A stretch of DNA of 64,000 bases from Monoplex corrugatus (GCA_030674185.1 JAPXFY010000026.1:51302746-51366745); one strand, 5' to 3'; positions 1-10,942 are shown, counted from the first letter of the stretch. The notes: a model not told the origin generated them from the letters alone. A program made the numbers and translations.

Positions 1-284
1 GCAAAGTACATAATCCCTAACAACAACAACAATAGCAACATAACAATACATCCAAATCCTGCTGGCTTCCATAGAGCTATGTGGTCAGTAAAGTTGTAGT
101 TGGCTGAAGGTGTGACATATGCTGCAATATTTCTCCAGCTGTGTGGTCCTCTTGACTACAGAGGTAGGTTGGTGAAGGTGTCAGATTACTTTGAACTTGC
201 AGTTCATGTGTGCATTGAGCCGATTGTGGTTAGTGCAGAACCTCATTGAGACCACTTGTTATATAACATGTGTCCGCATATCAA

Positions 285-545
285 ATTTCCCTAGAGCCAG
301 AAATGCAGTTAATATATGTACCCAGTTATTGATCATAATAGTGTGTAAGGCTTTATAGAATATATGAAGGTGATTGGACCAGCAAAACAGAAAATGAGAA
401 AAGAAATGACAGAAACAAAGGAAGAAGGGGGAAAAAAACAGTAGGAACATGGAAAAAAAAACAGTGACAGCAAAAGGACATTCCTAGTACAGAATTTCCA
501 GAAGGTATGGATACTATTTATACTGAAAGAGCCCCCGACACCCAC
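285..545 (+). repeat. Interspersed repeat D1, partial
   Basis: Shares TTTCCCTAGAGCCA-AAATGCA, GATTGGACCAGCA, AGAAATGACAGAAA, CAGAATTTCCAGAAGGT and TGAAAGAGCCCC with other D1 copies. No coding capacity. Class unknown. Confidence 0.75.
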
Positions 546-1019
546 AGTGATACACAGTCCGCATACTCCAACTTCAATGGGTAGCAGAGAAAGACGGCAA
601 GGCCATTCTGACAATCTCCCGTTTTATACAAAAGTTGTTACAGAAAATCCAGATTTTGCACTTTTCACTTCACTTTGAAGAAGCATCAGATGAATTAAAG
701 CTTGGTGACAAGCGAAAACGATGTTTCACTGTCACAACAGTGAAACAGAATGTCAGTGTTGCCGGAAGTTCCCAAGAAACTGATGATTACTCGCCTCCCC
801 CCCCCCCCCACACACACACACAAAACAAATAAACAAAAAGAACCAATTAATTTAGGCAACTTCTGTTGTTGTTGGTACGTGTAATCTTGATCTGAAGCTA
901 TGACCTCGAAACAAATGTATTCCGTACTCCTGTATGGTATACAATTTTTAATAAAATTTGGTTAGGATTTATGCAGAAATAACCACAAAAAAATCTTGCA
1001 CATTTTGGTCAAACACATG

Positions 1020-1022
<3 letters not shown>

Positions 1023-1088
<66 letters not shown>

Positions 1089-1105
1089 ACACGTACACGC
1101 ACACG
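1023..1105 (+). repeat. (CA)n microsatellite
   Basis: About 30 CA units, then a mixed CACG tract. ORFs over it on both strands are artefacts. Confidence 0.95.
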
Positions 1106-1164
1106 CGCCTGCGCACACACCTCTGATCAGTATGAAATAATGAAAAAATATGCAAAAACTTTTG

Positions 1165-1370
1165 AAAAATAACATTAATTGATTGGTATTGCAGAAAACG
1201 AGTGAGGAGGAAATGACAGAAAGAAACACACAACAATAGTAATAATAATAATAATATATTTTAAAATTAAAATGGCTTAAAAAAATAAAACACACAAAAA
1301 AGGCAGTGATAGAAAAGTAATTTCTAATTCAAAATTTCCAAAAGGTGGGGTGGAGGGGCATACCCACCGT
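1165..1370 (+). repeat. Interspersed repeat D1, decayed partial copy
   Basis: GGAAATGACAGAAAGAAAC, GTGATAGAAAAGTAATTTCTA and AAAATTTCCAAAAGGTGGGG match the D1 core loosely. A (TAA)n tract interrupts it at about 1237-1258. Confidence 0.5.
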
Positions 1371-1933
1371 GGAGATCATATCAAATATTTCACCGAAGAA
1401 GTTATGTATGGAACAATAAGCAAGACAAGCTTTCAAGGAAACAAGAAAGACACAGAGAGAGAACTCAAAACGAAAAGAAGACGACGAAAAGGCAAACAAA
1501 TGTCAAACTAAAGTGGATGTGTGGCTTGGTGGATCACGCACTTGCTATGGGAAGCAAGAGGTTTTAGGATGCCCAGGGTCAGTTGTTTTGCCCATTCCAC
1601 CACATCACAGATTTGAAGCCCAAAATACAGGCTTACATGAAAAATCAGGGGCAGGAGGACTGGAACAAACAGACAGACGACAAACTTTCCCAAATCCGTC
1701 CAAACCCTAAATAGATTTTTCATTCTGTTCCTAGGAACCGTAGTAAACAGACACTCATTCTTGCCTTTTAAAAAATGAAATGAAGCACTTTTGGTGTATA
1801 CTGTATGACGAACCGCTTAGATTGGACTTGCACAATGTGATACATAAGCACTACACAATGGACTCCTTAAAGAAACTCTTCAGAGATGGTCCTCAGGATG
1901 CAATTGTCAAGTTTTACAAGAAATACCAGTCAT

Positions 1934-2003
1934 AGTGGTTAGCGCAACGGACTACCAACTGGAAGGTTAAGGGTCTGAATCCCTATCAGTCCCTTCAAAA
2001 ATA
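1934..2003 (+). repeat. tRNA-derived SINE S1, head fragment
   Basis: GTGGTTAGCGCAACGGACTA (A box) and GGGTCTGAATCCC (decayed B box). It passes into D1-like text at about 2010. Confidence 0.65.
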
Positions 2004-2169
2004 ATTGTGGGATTTCCAGAAGGTGGGAATACTATTTATACTGAATGAGCCCCCCGGCATCCCCTCATGGGGACTCTAGATGCACTTCAACTCCATGGCT
2101 TAAATCCTATTCTGCAAGTTAGCTGAGATTCCGTGTTTTTCAAGCGTTTAGGAAAATGGACATAACAAG

Positions 2170-3040
2170 GGATCACAACACACTTATTTGAGAGCTGAAC
2201 AAGATGTTCTTGTCCCTCCATATCGGTTTTAGTCTTGTCAGCATTGTTACTGTCTGCGCAGTTCTGGAAAACACTTCAGGTTTGAAGCCTTCATCTGTAA
2301 CAGTTGTCCCCAGGCAGGTGAAACGTTGCGCTGTCCCCAGCTGACGTCCTCTGACCCTAATGTCAGTACTGATGTTACTGGTGTTAATAATCATCAGCTT
2401 GGTCTTCCCAGCACTGATTTCCATTTCATGCTCTGTTGGAGTGTCACCAAGACGTCATACCAGGCTGGTTATTCCTGTTCATCTCTAGCCAAACTATGAA
2501 TGTCATCAGCAAAACATAGGTTGGAGATTTTCCTACCACCGACATTGATTATTTCTGCATGATCTTCCATAGTGCGACAGTCATAACTTGTTCTAGAAGA
2601 AGCTTGAATAAAGTGGATGAAAGAAAACAACCATCTCAAACTTCGGCTGTTGTTTGGAATCTATTGGTTAACGCTGCCGTGGATGAAAACTGTACTTGTG
2701 GCCTTGTACAGGTGTTCCATCACTTTGACCTGGTTGGCGCAACATTATCTTACGATGGCCCGTTAGGCTGCATGCCAAACCACGTCAAACGCCATTTTAA
2801 AGTCTGTGAAGACCTGAGAGAGGTCTTTCTGATGTTGAAGGTACTTTGTGATTCACATAGTATTCTGAGGTGGAAGTCTGTACAGCAGTGCTTCTCCCTG
2901 CTCTGAAACCTAAATGTGCTTGAACACTGACATTCTCTGGTTGTGGCTCCATCCTGTTCAATAGGATTTTAAACACGACTTTGCTCATGCTGGTTAAGAT
3001 GCAACTTTTTGACACAAGAGAAACTGACAATTTTGGTCAA
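2170..3040 (-). pseudogene. RTE-like LINE reverse transcriptase fragment
   Basis: Two minus-strand open pieces belong to one decayed RT. 2797-3030 reads KVVFKILLNRMEPQPENVS and LGFRAGRSTAVQTS (the usual motif is Q-x-GFR-x-GRST). 2173-2424 reads MEISAGKTKLMIINTS and FTCLGTTVTDEG, which lie after the RT palm in this family. The catalytic segment between them is shifted out of frame. An old, dead copy. Confidence 0.8.
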
Positions 3041-4102
3041 AGGCCACACACCTAACAGGCTGAGAATACCCTAGCTTTTATTTCTTCTCAGCATCCTGTA
3101 TGTGCGTGCATGCGTGCGTGCGTGCGTGCTTGCGTGCGTGTGTGTGTGTGTGTGTTTGTTGTGTACATCTATGCAGGTGAGATACAGAGAGGATGACAAC
3201 TTGAGTCAAGGATCGCACAGGTTACGTGTGCCCTAGCCCATCATCAATGCGTGTGTGTGTGTGTGTGTCAGTATGTGCATCTGTGTGTGTGTGAGAGAGA
3301 GAGAGACTGTGTGTGTGTGTATGTGTGTGTGTGAATGCTTTTATTAATTTATATTATTTTGTCCTTTTTTACTCTACAATTCTGAATACTTGTTTTCAAG
3401 TCATGTTTTGTCAATGTCTTTTTTATATTTAATTAAACGTTTAAAAATTTTTGGCTCCTGTATTGAGTATGCTTTTGACATGGACCGTTTAAGCAATATA
3501 AGTGAAGTTCTCATAACATCATCATCATCATCATCATCATTGTTATCAAACTTTACAAAGACTAGCACGTCATGTCTTTAGCAGCCCTAGGCCTATTCAG
3601 TAGTAAGACTATTTTCAAGGGAAAGCCAAGGCCAGGAACTCTCTGGACATGTGCAACACGTAGAGCTCTGCAGGGGTTGTGCTACATGTTTATCTGGTCA
3701 ATGTGTGCAATCTGATCGTAAAAAAGAAAAAATTTAAATACAAACAATGACACTATTAAGCTAAATGTGTATACTAAAATATAAGTTTTGGTGTTTGAAA
3801 CATGTATTTGTGCTGAAAGCTGAAAATCTTCCAGACTGACCCTCGCCACCCACTTTCCACCTAAACGAGTTAGCACAGGTTCAGTCCTGATGACCACCAG
3901 AATTGTGCAAGAAGTTTTCGTGTTTTTTTTCATTCAGGCTGTAACATCTCTTTCTCATTCACTGACCTAGCTGTCTGTCCATCAGCTTCCTCGTGTCTGT
4001 CTTCTGCAGCTGGACCCTAGTCCATCACTTGGCAGATCCAGCACATCTGTCTTTGCCAATAAACCGAAACTTACACACTTCCGCACATGTTCCAGCACTT
4101 TG
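3041..4102. other. No gene seen
   Basis: Holds microsatellites (3105-3345), a (CAT)n run near 3517-3540 and unassigned sequence. The stretch just below 4103 may be the 3' UTR of the dead receptor. Confidence 0.5.
3105..3345 (+). repeat. GT/GC microsatellites
   Basis: (GTGC)n then (GT)n near 3105-3155, more (GT)n and (GA)n at 3247-3345, with unrelated sequence between. Confidence 0.9.
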
Positions 4103-5703
4103 TCACGTACGCATGTGCTGATACACATTAGTTATGATCTTTTCAATGCGTTTCTTCTCCACGTGTCTGGCTCGTCTCTTCAACAACGTGTTCAACTGAG
4201 TGCCGAGTTGAGAGGTAAGACAAAAGAAGGCGGCCCACACGTTGACAACATCTGAGATACGTACACCATTTGCACCCAGCAGTCCCATCACACCAATAGG
4301 AAACCAGCAGCAGAAATCAGTGACTACAATCAGAAGCAGACGTCGTGCAATGGCGACATCCTGATTTCGGCTGTCTTTCTGCAGGCCTTTTGACGACTGG
4401 CGGATGGTATGATAGATGATCACCTGACTAACTCCAATGACAGAGGAAAGGATAAAGTTGAGAACGATAAAGACACCAAAAGCATACTGCTGGCCAGTTG
4501 AGTGATGGGCAAAAGGCAGACAGATGCCGTTCTGACTATAAAACGTCCAGTGAGACACAGAGAGAGGTAAGGTGGCCAAAATACCAGCAGTGACCAAGGC
4601 CATACACAGATGCTGACCATCTCGACAAACGGAGACGTTCACTGAACGGAAATCGAAGCAGAAAAAAACGATCTATAGTGATGAGACAGATGACGAAAAA
4701 CGACATCTCACAAGACAACATGCCCAAAATGCCTACAATTTTGCACACTAAACTGTGTTTCCATTGTTCATCTTTCAAAACATAGATACCTCGGAAGATC
4801 ACGTCTGCCACTCCAATCGTGGCCATGTAAACTCCCATCAAGAAATCAGAAGCACTGAGGTTGACGACCAGGACCTTGTAAGCCAAAGAGGTCCCTTGGT
4901 GTTCTATAAAAGTCCTGTAGACCCATACTCCTACATTGCCTGTCATTGCCATGGTAGACAGAATCCAGAGCAACACTCTCAAAAAGTCAGACTTCAGAAG
5001 GTCACTGCACGATGACAGTTCATCCACAGGGGCATGGCATTCCGCCAGCTGGGCCATTTGAAAATGACGACAACACAGTTTGTGATTGTCAGTGCATAAC
5101 ACCTGTACAGACTTGCCAAATATTTTTGTCTGCAATGCTTTCACTAGGTTGTGACGAACATCTAAGACTGATATCTGTATTGACCCTGTAAGTCCCTTAG
5201 TTGTGATTGTATCTAATCCTATACCAACGATCACCAGACTGTGCAACTGACTAAAACCAATTCTTTGCACAAAACCAGAAAACGCCGGATCTACGAGGTT
5301 TGCTAAGGGGTTAAAGGACAGGTTGAGGTGCAACAACTCAGACAACTGACTCAGTTTCACGAAGTCAAATCTCGTTATGACTCAGGTCGAGTACACGGAG
5401 CTGGCTTAAAGAACTGAGCTCCACCTCCATCAGTGTACACGAGGAAAGGTTCAGATGTTGAAGATAACTCAGTGATTGAATGCCCCTAAAACCAGACTTG
5501 TCTGATCCAGACAAGTCGAGATAGCGCAGCTGAAAATGTGCCTTGTAATCAAACCCTGACCAGCATTGGAAAGCATGACCTTCACACACACACTGGTCAG
5601 GGCAATGTTCCTCTTCACAGTAACGTTCACCTTCATTGAAAGGGCAGTGGTTGACCCCATCACAAAGGTAGTCAGGATGAAGGCAATTACCTGTAATCCT
5701 GTA
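4103..5703 (-). pseudogene. GRL101-like receptor pseudogene: LDLa end, LRRs and 7TM
   Basis: Minus-strand remains of a G protein-coupled receptor of the mollusc GRL101 / relaxin-receptor-like class. From 5703 downward: the end of an LDLa domain (ITGNCLHPDYLCDG, then CPFNEGERYC), a cysteine-rich LRR cap (CPDQCVCEGHAFQC), leucine-rich repeats (LRYLDLSGS, LQHLNLSSC, LRVLDLSHNEI, LLHLNLSFNPL), and a seven-helix domain with TM1 near 4960, an ITIDRFFLLRFPFS motif (DRF in place of DRY) and ARRLLLIVVTDFCCWFPIGV in TM6. Two frameshifts break it: one extra base near 5366 after SHNEI, and one missing base near 4645 after RFPFS. The usual TM7 motif (N-P-x-x-Y) is absent: the helix reads SQLGTQLNTLLKRRARH. 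With the LINE insertion upstream, the gene is almost certainly dead. The family call is firm; the GRL101 subtype rests on the domain order and the split LDLa. Confidence 0.85.
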
Positions 5704-7848
5704 ATCTTCTTCTCTGTTATGGCAGCAAGATTGACAAAATACCTGACTGAAAACAAGTATCTGGATATGTCAGTCCAAAAGGGAGGCATACCAGGAATGC
5801 CTGGATGCTTGGAACATGCCACGTTGATTTGGGATGCCATCCAAAAAGCAAGAACAGAGAAGAGAGACATTGACGTAGTTTGGCTTGATCTGGCGAATGC
5901 ATATGGATCAGTTCCACACGATATGATCCAGCTGGCTCTTGAAATGTATCACATCCCAGAAAACATCCGAACAATGCTGAGGAAGTATTTCCAAGGGTTC
6001 TCAATGCGGTTCTCTACCAAAGAATACACCACGGACTGGATAGACCTAGAGGTGGGCATTGCAATGGGCTGTGCAATCTCTCCCATACTGTTCGTGTTGG
6101 CAATGGAAGTCATCTTGAAAGCTGCAATGAAGAGTTCAGGTCCAGTGAATCTGGGAGATGGATACCAGATGCCTCCTCTGAAAGCTTTCATGGATGACAC
6201 AACAGTCTTGTCCACGGATGAGGAAGAGACACACCGAATCTTAAAGCAGCTGGATGAGCTGGTGGCCTCTTCAAGAATGAGGTTCAAACCTAAGAAATCC
6301 CGAAGTCTCTCACTGCGAAAAGGAAAAGTGGCAGATTCAGTCAAATTCATGGTAGCCAACCAAGCCATCCCCACTGTCACAGAAGAGCCAGTAAAAAGTC
6401 TCGGAAGATGGTATGATGACTCCCTGAAAGACACACAAAGGGGATGTGAAACCAAGCAAACAGCAGAAGAAGGCCTGAAGAAAATAGATAACTGCGGACT
6501 GCCAGGCAAATACAAAGTCTGGTGTCTACAGTTCATGCTGATACCAAAGCTGCTGTGGCCACTGCTAATCTATGACATTTGCACCAGCACAGTCGAAGCA
6601 ATGGAAGCCAAAATCAACAAATACACAAAAAAATGGCTCGGTGTCCCACCTGGTCTCACTGATGTTGCATTCTACTGTCGTCAAGCAATGCTGAAGCTAC
6701 CTCTTAAATCCATAGTGGAGGAATACAAAGTTGGAAAAGCAAGACTGTTGAGCATGCTGGAGGAATCGGAAGACAACATCGTGAGATCACTTCATCCAAA
6801 GCTGAGAACTGGCAGAAAGTGGAAAGTCCAAGAGGCTGTAAACAATGCCAAGAGAAACCTCAGCATCAAAGAAATAATTGGACACACGCAAACCAACAGA
6901 CAGGGACTGGGAGCAACAAAAATGCAGTGGTGGTCCAAAGCCAAAGGGAAGGAAAAAAGAGACATGATCATACAGGAGTTGAAGGAAGAAGAAGATGTCA
7001 AAAGAGTGCAGAAGGCAGTCCAGCAAGGTCAACAGGGGCTATGGACAACATGGGACAGTGCACTCCAAAGAAGTCTCAGCTGGAACGATATGTGGCACAT
7101 GGCTCCTCTAAGGATAAGCTTCCTCCTCAGATCTGTATATGACCTGCTCCCCTCGAATGCAAACTTAGTGAAATGGGGGAAAGCAGACGACCCAGCATGT
7201 CCGCTCTGTCAGAAGAAACAAACAGTGGAACATGTCCTAAGCTCTTGCAAAGTAGCGCTAGCCCAAGGAAGGTATACATGGAGGCACAACCAAGTTCTGA
7301 AAGTGATCACAGATGTGGTTAGCGAAAAAACCATGACCCCAAACGCACCAATTGCTATGACAACGTTCTACAAAGCAGGAGGGAAACAGGTCTGGCCCGA
7401 AAGTGCTACGACAACCAGCACATTGCAAAAGGGTCTTCTGGATGGAGCAGTCGACTGGGAGTGTACAGCAGACCTCCCAGAGTGGAGAAATTACCCAGAT
7501 GTCATCAGCAAGACAGGCATGAGACCAGACATCGCTCTCCACTCTGACTCCTCGAAACAAGTGATTCTGATAGAACTCACTGTGCCATACGAAAGCAGAA
7601 TGGAAGAAGCACATATCTACAAGACCGAAAAATACGCCGGTCTTGCCAGCACCCTGAAGAAAGCAGGTCTGCGGGTCAAAATCTTCGCCATAGAGGTCGG
7701 GGCAAGAGGGTTTGTGGGCACCTCCGCTTATGATCTCATGAAACAACTCGCCATTTCTGGGAAGAAGAGGACTAGAGCCCTCAAAGCGATGGCAGAGGCA
7801 GCAGAAAGGAGCTCAAGCTGGATCTGGGCAAGGAGGAACCAAAAGTGA
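5701..7848 (+). CDS. LINE polyprotein: reverse transcriptase, CCHC knuckle, restriction-like endonuclease
   Basis: An uninterrupted frame from 5566 to a stop at 7848 (760 codons). The first 45 codons read antisense through the receptor exon, so the element proper begins near 5701 (VIFFSVMAARLTKYL). Residue numbers count from 5566. RT motifs: SVQKGGIPGMPGCLEH (69-84), WLDLANAYGSVPH with Asp108 (motif A), GIAMGCAISPILF, and FMDD at 208-211 (motif C; Met in place of the more usual Ala). A CX2CX7HX4C knuckle lies at 545-561. A restriction-like endonuclease follows, with RPD (Asp655) and IELTVPYE (Glu670), then a conserved EAHIYKTEKYAGL. This order (RT, knuckle, C-terminal endonuclease) is that of R2/R4/NeSL/HERO-type LINEs. 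The upstream finger region is missing, so the copy is 5'-truncated, but the frame is intact and the insertion is therefore probably young. Confidence 0.88.
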   Translation, partial: VIFFSVMAARLTKYLTENKYLDMSVQKGGIPGMPGCLEHATLIWDAIQKARTEKRDIDVVWLDLANAYGSVPHDMIQLALEMYHIPENIRTMLRKYFQGFSMRFSTKEYTTDWIDLEVGIAMGCAISPILFVLAMEVILKAAMKSSGPVNLGDGYQMPPLKAFMDDTTVLSTDEEETHRILKQLDELVASSRMRFKPKKSRSLSLRKGKVADSVKFMVANQAIPTVTEEPVKSLGRWYDDSLKDTQRGCETKQTAEEGLKKIDNCGLPGKYKVWCLQFMLIPKLLWPLLIYDICTSTVEAMEAKINKYTKKWLGVPPGLTDVAFYCRQAMLKLPLKSIVEEYKVGKARLLSMLEESEDNIVRSLHPKLRTGRKWKVQEAVNNAKRNLSIKEIIGHTQTNRQGLGATKMQWWSKAKGKEKRDMIIQELKEEEDVKRVQKAVQQGQQGLWTTWDSALQRSLSWNDMWHMAPLRISFLLRSVYDLLPSNANLVKWGKADDPACPLCQKKQTVEHVLSSCKVALAQGRYTWRHNQVLKVITDVVSEKTMTPNAPIAMTTFYKAGGKQVWPESATTTSTLQKGLLDGAVDWECTADLPEWRNYPDVISKTGMRPDIALHSDSSKQVILIELTVPYESRMEEAHIYKTEKYAGLASTLKKAGLRVKIFAIEVGARGFVGTSAYDLMKQLAISGKKRTRALKAMAEAAERSSSWIWARRNQK

Positions 7849-7883
7849 ACTTCATAAGGACTAAATTCCCTACAGATGATGTG

Positions 7884-7962
7884 TGCCCCGTTAGCACATT
7901 GGTAAAACCGCGTACCGCAGTTCTGAAGCGCAGAATCGCCCAGGTTCGCTCCCCGGCGTGGG

Positions 7963-7992
<30 letters not shown>
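7884..7992 (+). repeat. tRNA-like sequence followed by an A-run
   Basis: GTTAGCACATTGGTAA resembles a pol III A box, and GGTTCGCTCC, about 45 bases on, resembles a B box; an A-run of about 28 follows. This is the layout of a short tRNA-derived SINE, either inserted in the LINE 3' UTR or recruited as its tail. The two halves do not fold as a clean acceptor stem, so it is not called a tRNA gene. Confidence 0.5.
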
Positions 7993-7994
<2 letters not shown>

Positions 7995-8121
7995 GACAAC
8001 AGCAGAAGGGCATCCAGGAGTCATGACCTGGATGTGGCCCGGCCCCCCGAGAGTGTAAGGAATTCAGGGCCGAAACACTTGTCTAAAGGGGGTTACTTCT
8101 CTGAAGACCTTCTGTTGTCTA
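7993..8121 (+). other. Hairpin-rich 3' UTR of the LINE
   Basis: The outer arms TAGACAACAGCAGAAGG (from 7993) and CCTTCTGTTGTCTA (ending 8121) are complementary apart from one bulged base. Inside, CATCCAGG and CCTGGATG form a perfect 8-bp stem around AGTCATGA. Structured 3' UTRs are the part recognised by the reverse transcriptase in R2-like elements, so this may be the retrotransposition signal. That role is inferred. Confidence 0.6.
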
Positions 8122-8142
8122 GCTCTCCCTAGAGTTTCTTTC

Positions 8143-8383
8143 TACCAACAACGAAAGAAACCGGGGCAAGTGCAGTCAGCAACGTGTTCATCATCTCCTA
8201 AAGGACAGTCTGTGATCCCGTTGTTCAACAGGTAGGTGGGGATGCAGAAACCCTGGGTACACTGGAAGTGTGTGTCTGGACAGACTTCATCTCCATCCTT
8301 GAGTTCTTTTCCCATGGACAAACCCAGTCCATCCATGTGCAACACTGCTGGTGGGTAAATACCCTCTGCTGGATTCAAGTTAT
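8143..8383 (-). pseudogene. GRL101-like receptor pseudogene: upstream LDLa exon
   Basis: A minus-strand exon with acceptor TTTTTTTGCCAG at 8384-8385. It encodes a full LDLa domain (CPDTHFQCTQGFCIP, then NGITDCPLGDDEHVADC) and begins the next one (TCPGFFRCW). The following residues are found again at 5703 (ITGNC...), beyond the inserted LINE, and joining the two gives the normal cysteine spacing of an LDLa domain. After TGG the sequence reads GTAGAA, which is either a splice donor or the start of inserted DNA. The lead-in IYPPAVLHMDGLGLS resembles the stretch between LDLa units in mollusc GRL101-like receptors. The N terminus and signal peptide are not visible. Confidence 0.8.
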
Positions 8384-8635
8384 CTGGCAAAAAAAGTCAA
8401 CTTTATTATCTCCAAAAGAGAAATCATATCATTGTCTTCCACAAAAGAGCAACACAAACATGCAATATATCTACAATATCGTAACATGTAACATAAACGC
8501 AATCACATATATAAAAAACAAACTAAAATGAAAGCAAACATGCACAGCCTACCACACACATGCGTACATACACTCCCTTGAAGGATTAAAATCACTGAAA
8601 TGAACTTATCAAATAAATCATGTGCGCGCGCGCTT

Positions 8636-8647
8636 ACACACACACGC

Positions 8648-8705
<58 letters not shown>
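8636..8705 (+). repeat. (CA)n microsatellite
   Basis: A run of about 25 units, preceded by GCGCGCGC. Confidence 0.95.
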
Positions 8706-8707
<2 letters not shown>

Positions 8708-9004
8708 CCATATACTCACTACGCATGCATGCTTCAGACTGTGTCTTGATTTAGGAATTTCACCGATTTCGGGAGGAAACTTTTGTGTACAATTCCATTA
8801 TACTAAATTTGAAGGAACGAAATCGTCTCTCTGATGGCCTTACATACCACATTCCATCTGTACAATTGATCAACATTAATCTGCCTTTCACCCATTATCT
8901 CTCCACCGACATTCACCAATCCATGTCACCAACCCAAAATGCCGTCCCAAAACTAAATCCATAGCAAAAACAAATCTGAATACAAATTAAAGGTCAATTT
9001 GTCA

Positions 9005-9180
9005 CTGAGGTGTAGTGTCAGTGCAGCGCACTACTGACTAGAAGGTTGTGGGTTCAGATCCCCATCAGTCCCTTCAATAATCAATGTGGGATTTTTGGCT
9101 CCAACTCATAGCTGAGCATGCTATGGACTTATTGGGAAGACTGGAACCATCAGAACGTTTCTGATGAAAATATGAAAATC
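9005..9180 (+). repeat. tRNA-derived SINE S1, partial
   Basis: GAGGTGTAGTGTCAGTGCAG, GGGTTCAGATCCCCATCAGT, then GCATGCTATGGACTTATTGG and AAGACTGGAACC, as in the full copies. Confidence 0.7.
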
Positions 9181-10317
9181 TGCAGTCTGAAAGAAACGCA
9201 AAGCACTGTCAAATGTTTTGCCATTGATATTACACCACAAAGCAGACGGAGTAACCTTTCTTGTAATGTCATATCAATGGGACACTCTGCCATATCCCGG
9301 CTACTGGACCTGGAAACAGGTACAACTCCGGTGGCCTGACAACAGCCATTTTGGATCTTCTAAACAAAGGAGAATTAGTCATTCAGGAGAAAGGACGTTA
9401 CATCGAAGGAACATAGAAAGGTACTGGTCATTTCAATTTTGCACAGACATTTTCTGTCCATTGGAAAACCTTCGTAATAACGCTAACGCCCGAAGAAGAA
9501 TCCAGACAGCACTGAATGATCACTGCAAAGAACCTATTGCAAGGAAAGTTTAATACAGTGTGGCGCCAATTCAAGTGATCTAAGGACAGTTGCGAAAAAG
9601 GTTTCCACAGTGACATAAAAAGTCCAGACGTTAAAGATGTTCTTCAGTTTAAAGGAATAGAGTACAAGAACAATGACACTATCATCAGAAAATGTGCAAA
9701 CTACAACTAGATGAAAGAAACGTGCAGACTACGAAAGGCATGAAACGCACTGCGATTGTACATGTTAAATACGTTGGAGAGATAATGAGAGAGCCCATCG
9801 TGGAGGCAAAATTTTACAGCATCAACTGATTCTGGGATGAAGAGTGCAATCATTCAAATGACTTCTGCAGTTCCCAAAGCAGGTGCTTCATGTCACCAAC
9901 CAAAGTTGCATTGTAACAGTCAGTCTGACACCAGACAAAGAAACAGGTGAATACTTTCGTGGACTCAGCAGAAAGAAAAAGCACTGATATAAGTTCCAGG
10001 CAAATGTTAGGAATGTGCCCCTTACGACAGACTGTTTGGGTCAAATGTAAAATCCAAGATTACAGTAATGGAATATTTGTGCCACTGATATTCTCAAATT
10101 CAAATAATACAAATCATTAGTCATTAATGGCCCTCATTTTATCTTGTAGTCCTGTATAGAGTATTGTGGCAATTAGCAACTCCATGGGAACAATTTCTAT
10201 AGAGATATACAAGACATGGATGGAATCAGACAGTTGTATTGTCCACTGAAATACAGTGTATACTAAGTTAGTGAACCAAAGTAAAAAATTTCTCCGTACA
10301 AGATATGGGTGGACAAA
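9181..10317. other. No recognised gene
   Basis: A 111-codon plus ORF (9218-9553) overlaps a second frame and shows no family signature. Probably decayed repeat DNA. Confidence 0.4.
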
Positions 10318-10520
10318 TATGGTTTTGATTGTTATTGTTTAAAGCCCAGTCAACTGCCCAGAGCCATATCAAGGATATAACCATTTTAACACGTACACAA
10401 CATCTGGCTGAAAAAAAAAAAAAAAAAAAAAAACAGGGAAAGAAAATGCGCAAAAATAAGCTATGGATATGCCTCTGTCGTTGACCATTCCATCCAATTT
10501 ATTACCAGAGAATTAAAATA
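10318..10520 (+). repeat. Interspersed repeat D1, 5' part
   Basis: TTTAAAGCCCAGTCAACTG, CCATATCAAGGATATAACCA and CATTCCATCCAATTTAT match the start of D1; an A-run at 10410-10432 stands where other copies have 6-8 A. Confidence 0.7.
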
Positions 10521-10845
10521 AAAACCAATAGCATAACAACTGAATGCAAATGGTTGATCAGAATGGAACTTTGATTGAAGAACCTCGCTGGTGAAACTGA
10601 TCTAGTAGCTTGACATGCCTATGGTAGAGAGTCCAGGACTCGCATCCATACAGCAATGCAGTGAGGGCTACTAATGTATAATCAATTTTTAATTCATGAT
10701 AGACAATACTGTCATGTACAGAACAACATAGGACGGCAAACTTTGAGTTCTTAAGAGTCTACTCATCTATGTATGCATTTATGTTATATGTTTTCACTGC
10801 TGATTATGCTTTATGTACTTATGTTTTCAGAATATGGTTATTTTA

Positions 10846-10942
10846 AAACATGAATAGGATTAGAACGCCTACTTAATAGAACAATATTTTATGAACCACA
10901 AAAACATGAATAGGATTAGAACGCCTATTTAATAGAACAAAA
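10846..10942 (+). repeat. Two-copy repeat, 57-bp spacing
   Basis: ACATGAATAGGATTAGAACG, CCTAYTTAATAGAACAA occurs twice. Related text (ACATGAAAMTAGAATCAGAACRCGTATTT) occurs at 13132 and 14070, so it is part of a dispersed family. Confidence 0.8.

Larger units (their letters stand above)
5701..8142 (+). mobile_element. 5'-truncated restriction-endonuclease-type LINE insertion
   Basis: The whole insertion inside the receptor gene. The left border is set near 5701 by the switch from antisense LDLa code to RT code. The right border lies between about 8122 and 8142, before the second receptor exon. After the stop come a tRNA-like stretch (7884-7963), an A-run (about 7964-7991) and a hairpin-rich tail. 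Only two bases could be a target-site duplication, and the left border carries a tandem CTGTAATC. R2-like elements often lack long duplications. Opposite orientation to the receptor. Confidence 0.75.

Noticed and set aside
5949..6536. 195-codon minus ORF across the LINE
   Set aside because: A shadow of the RT frame on the opposite strand; no family signature.
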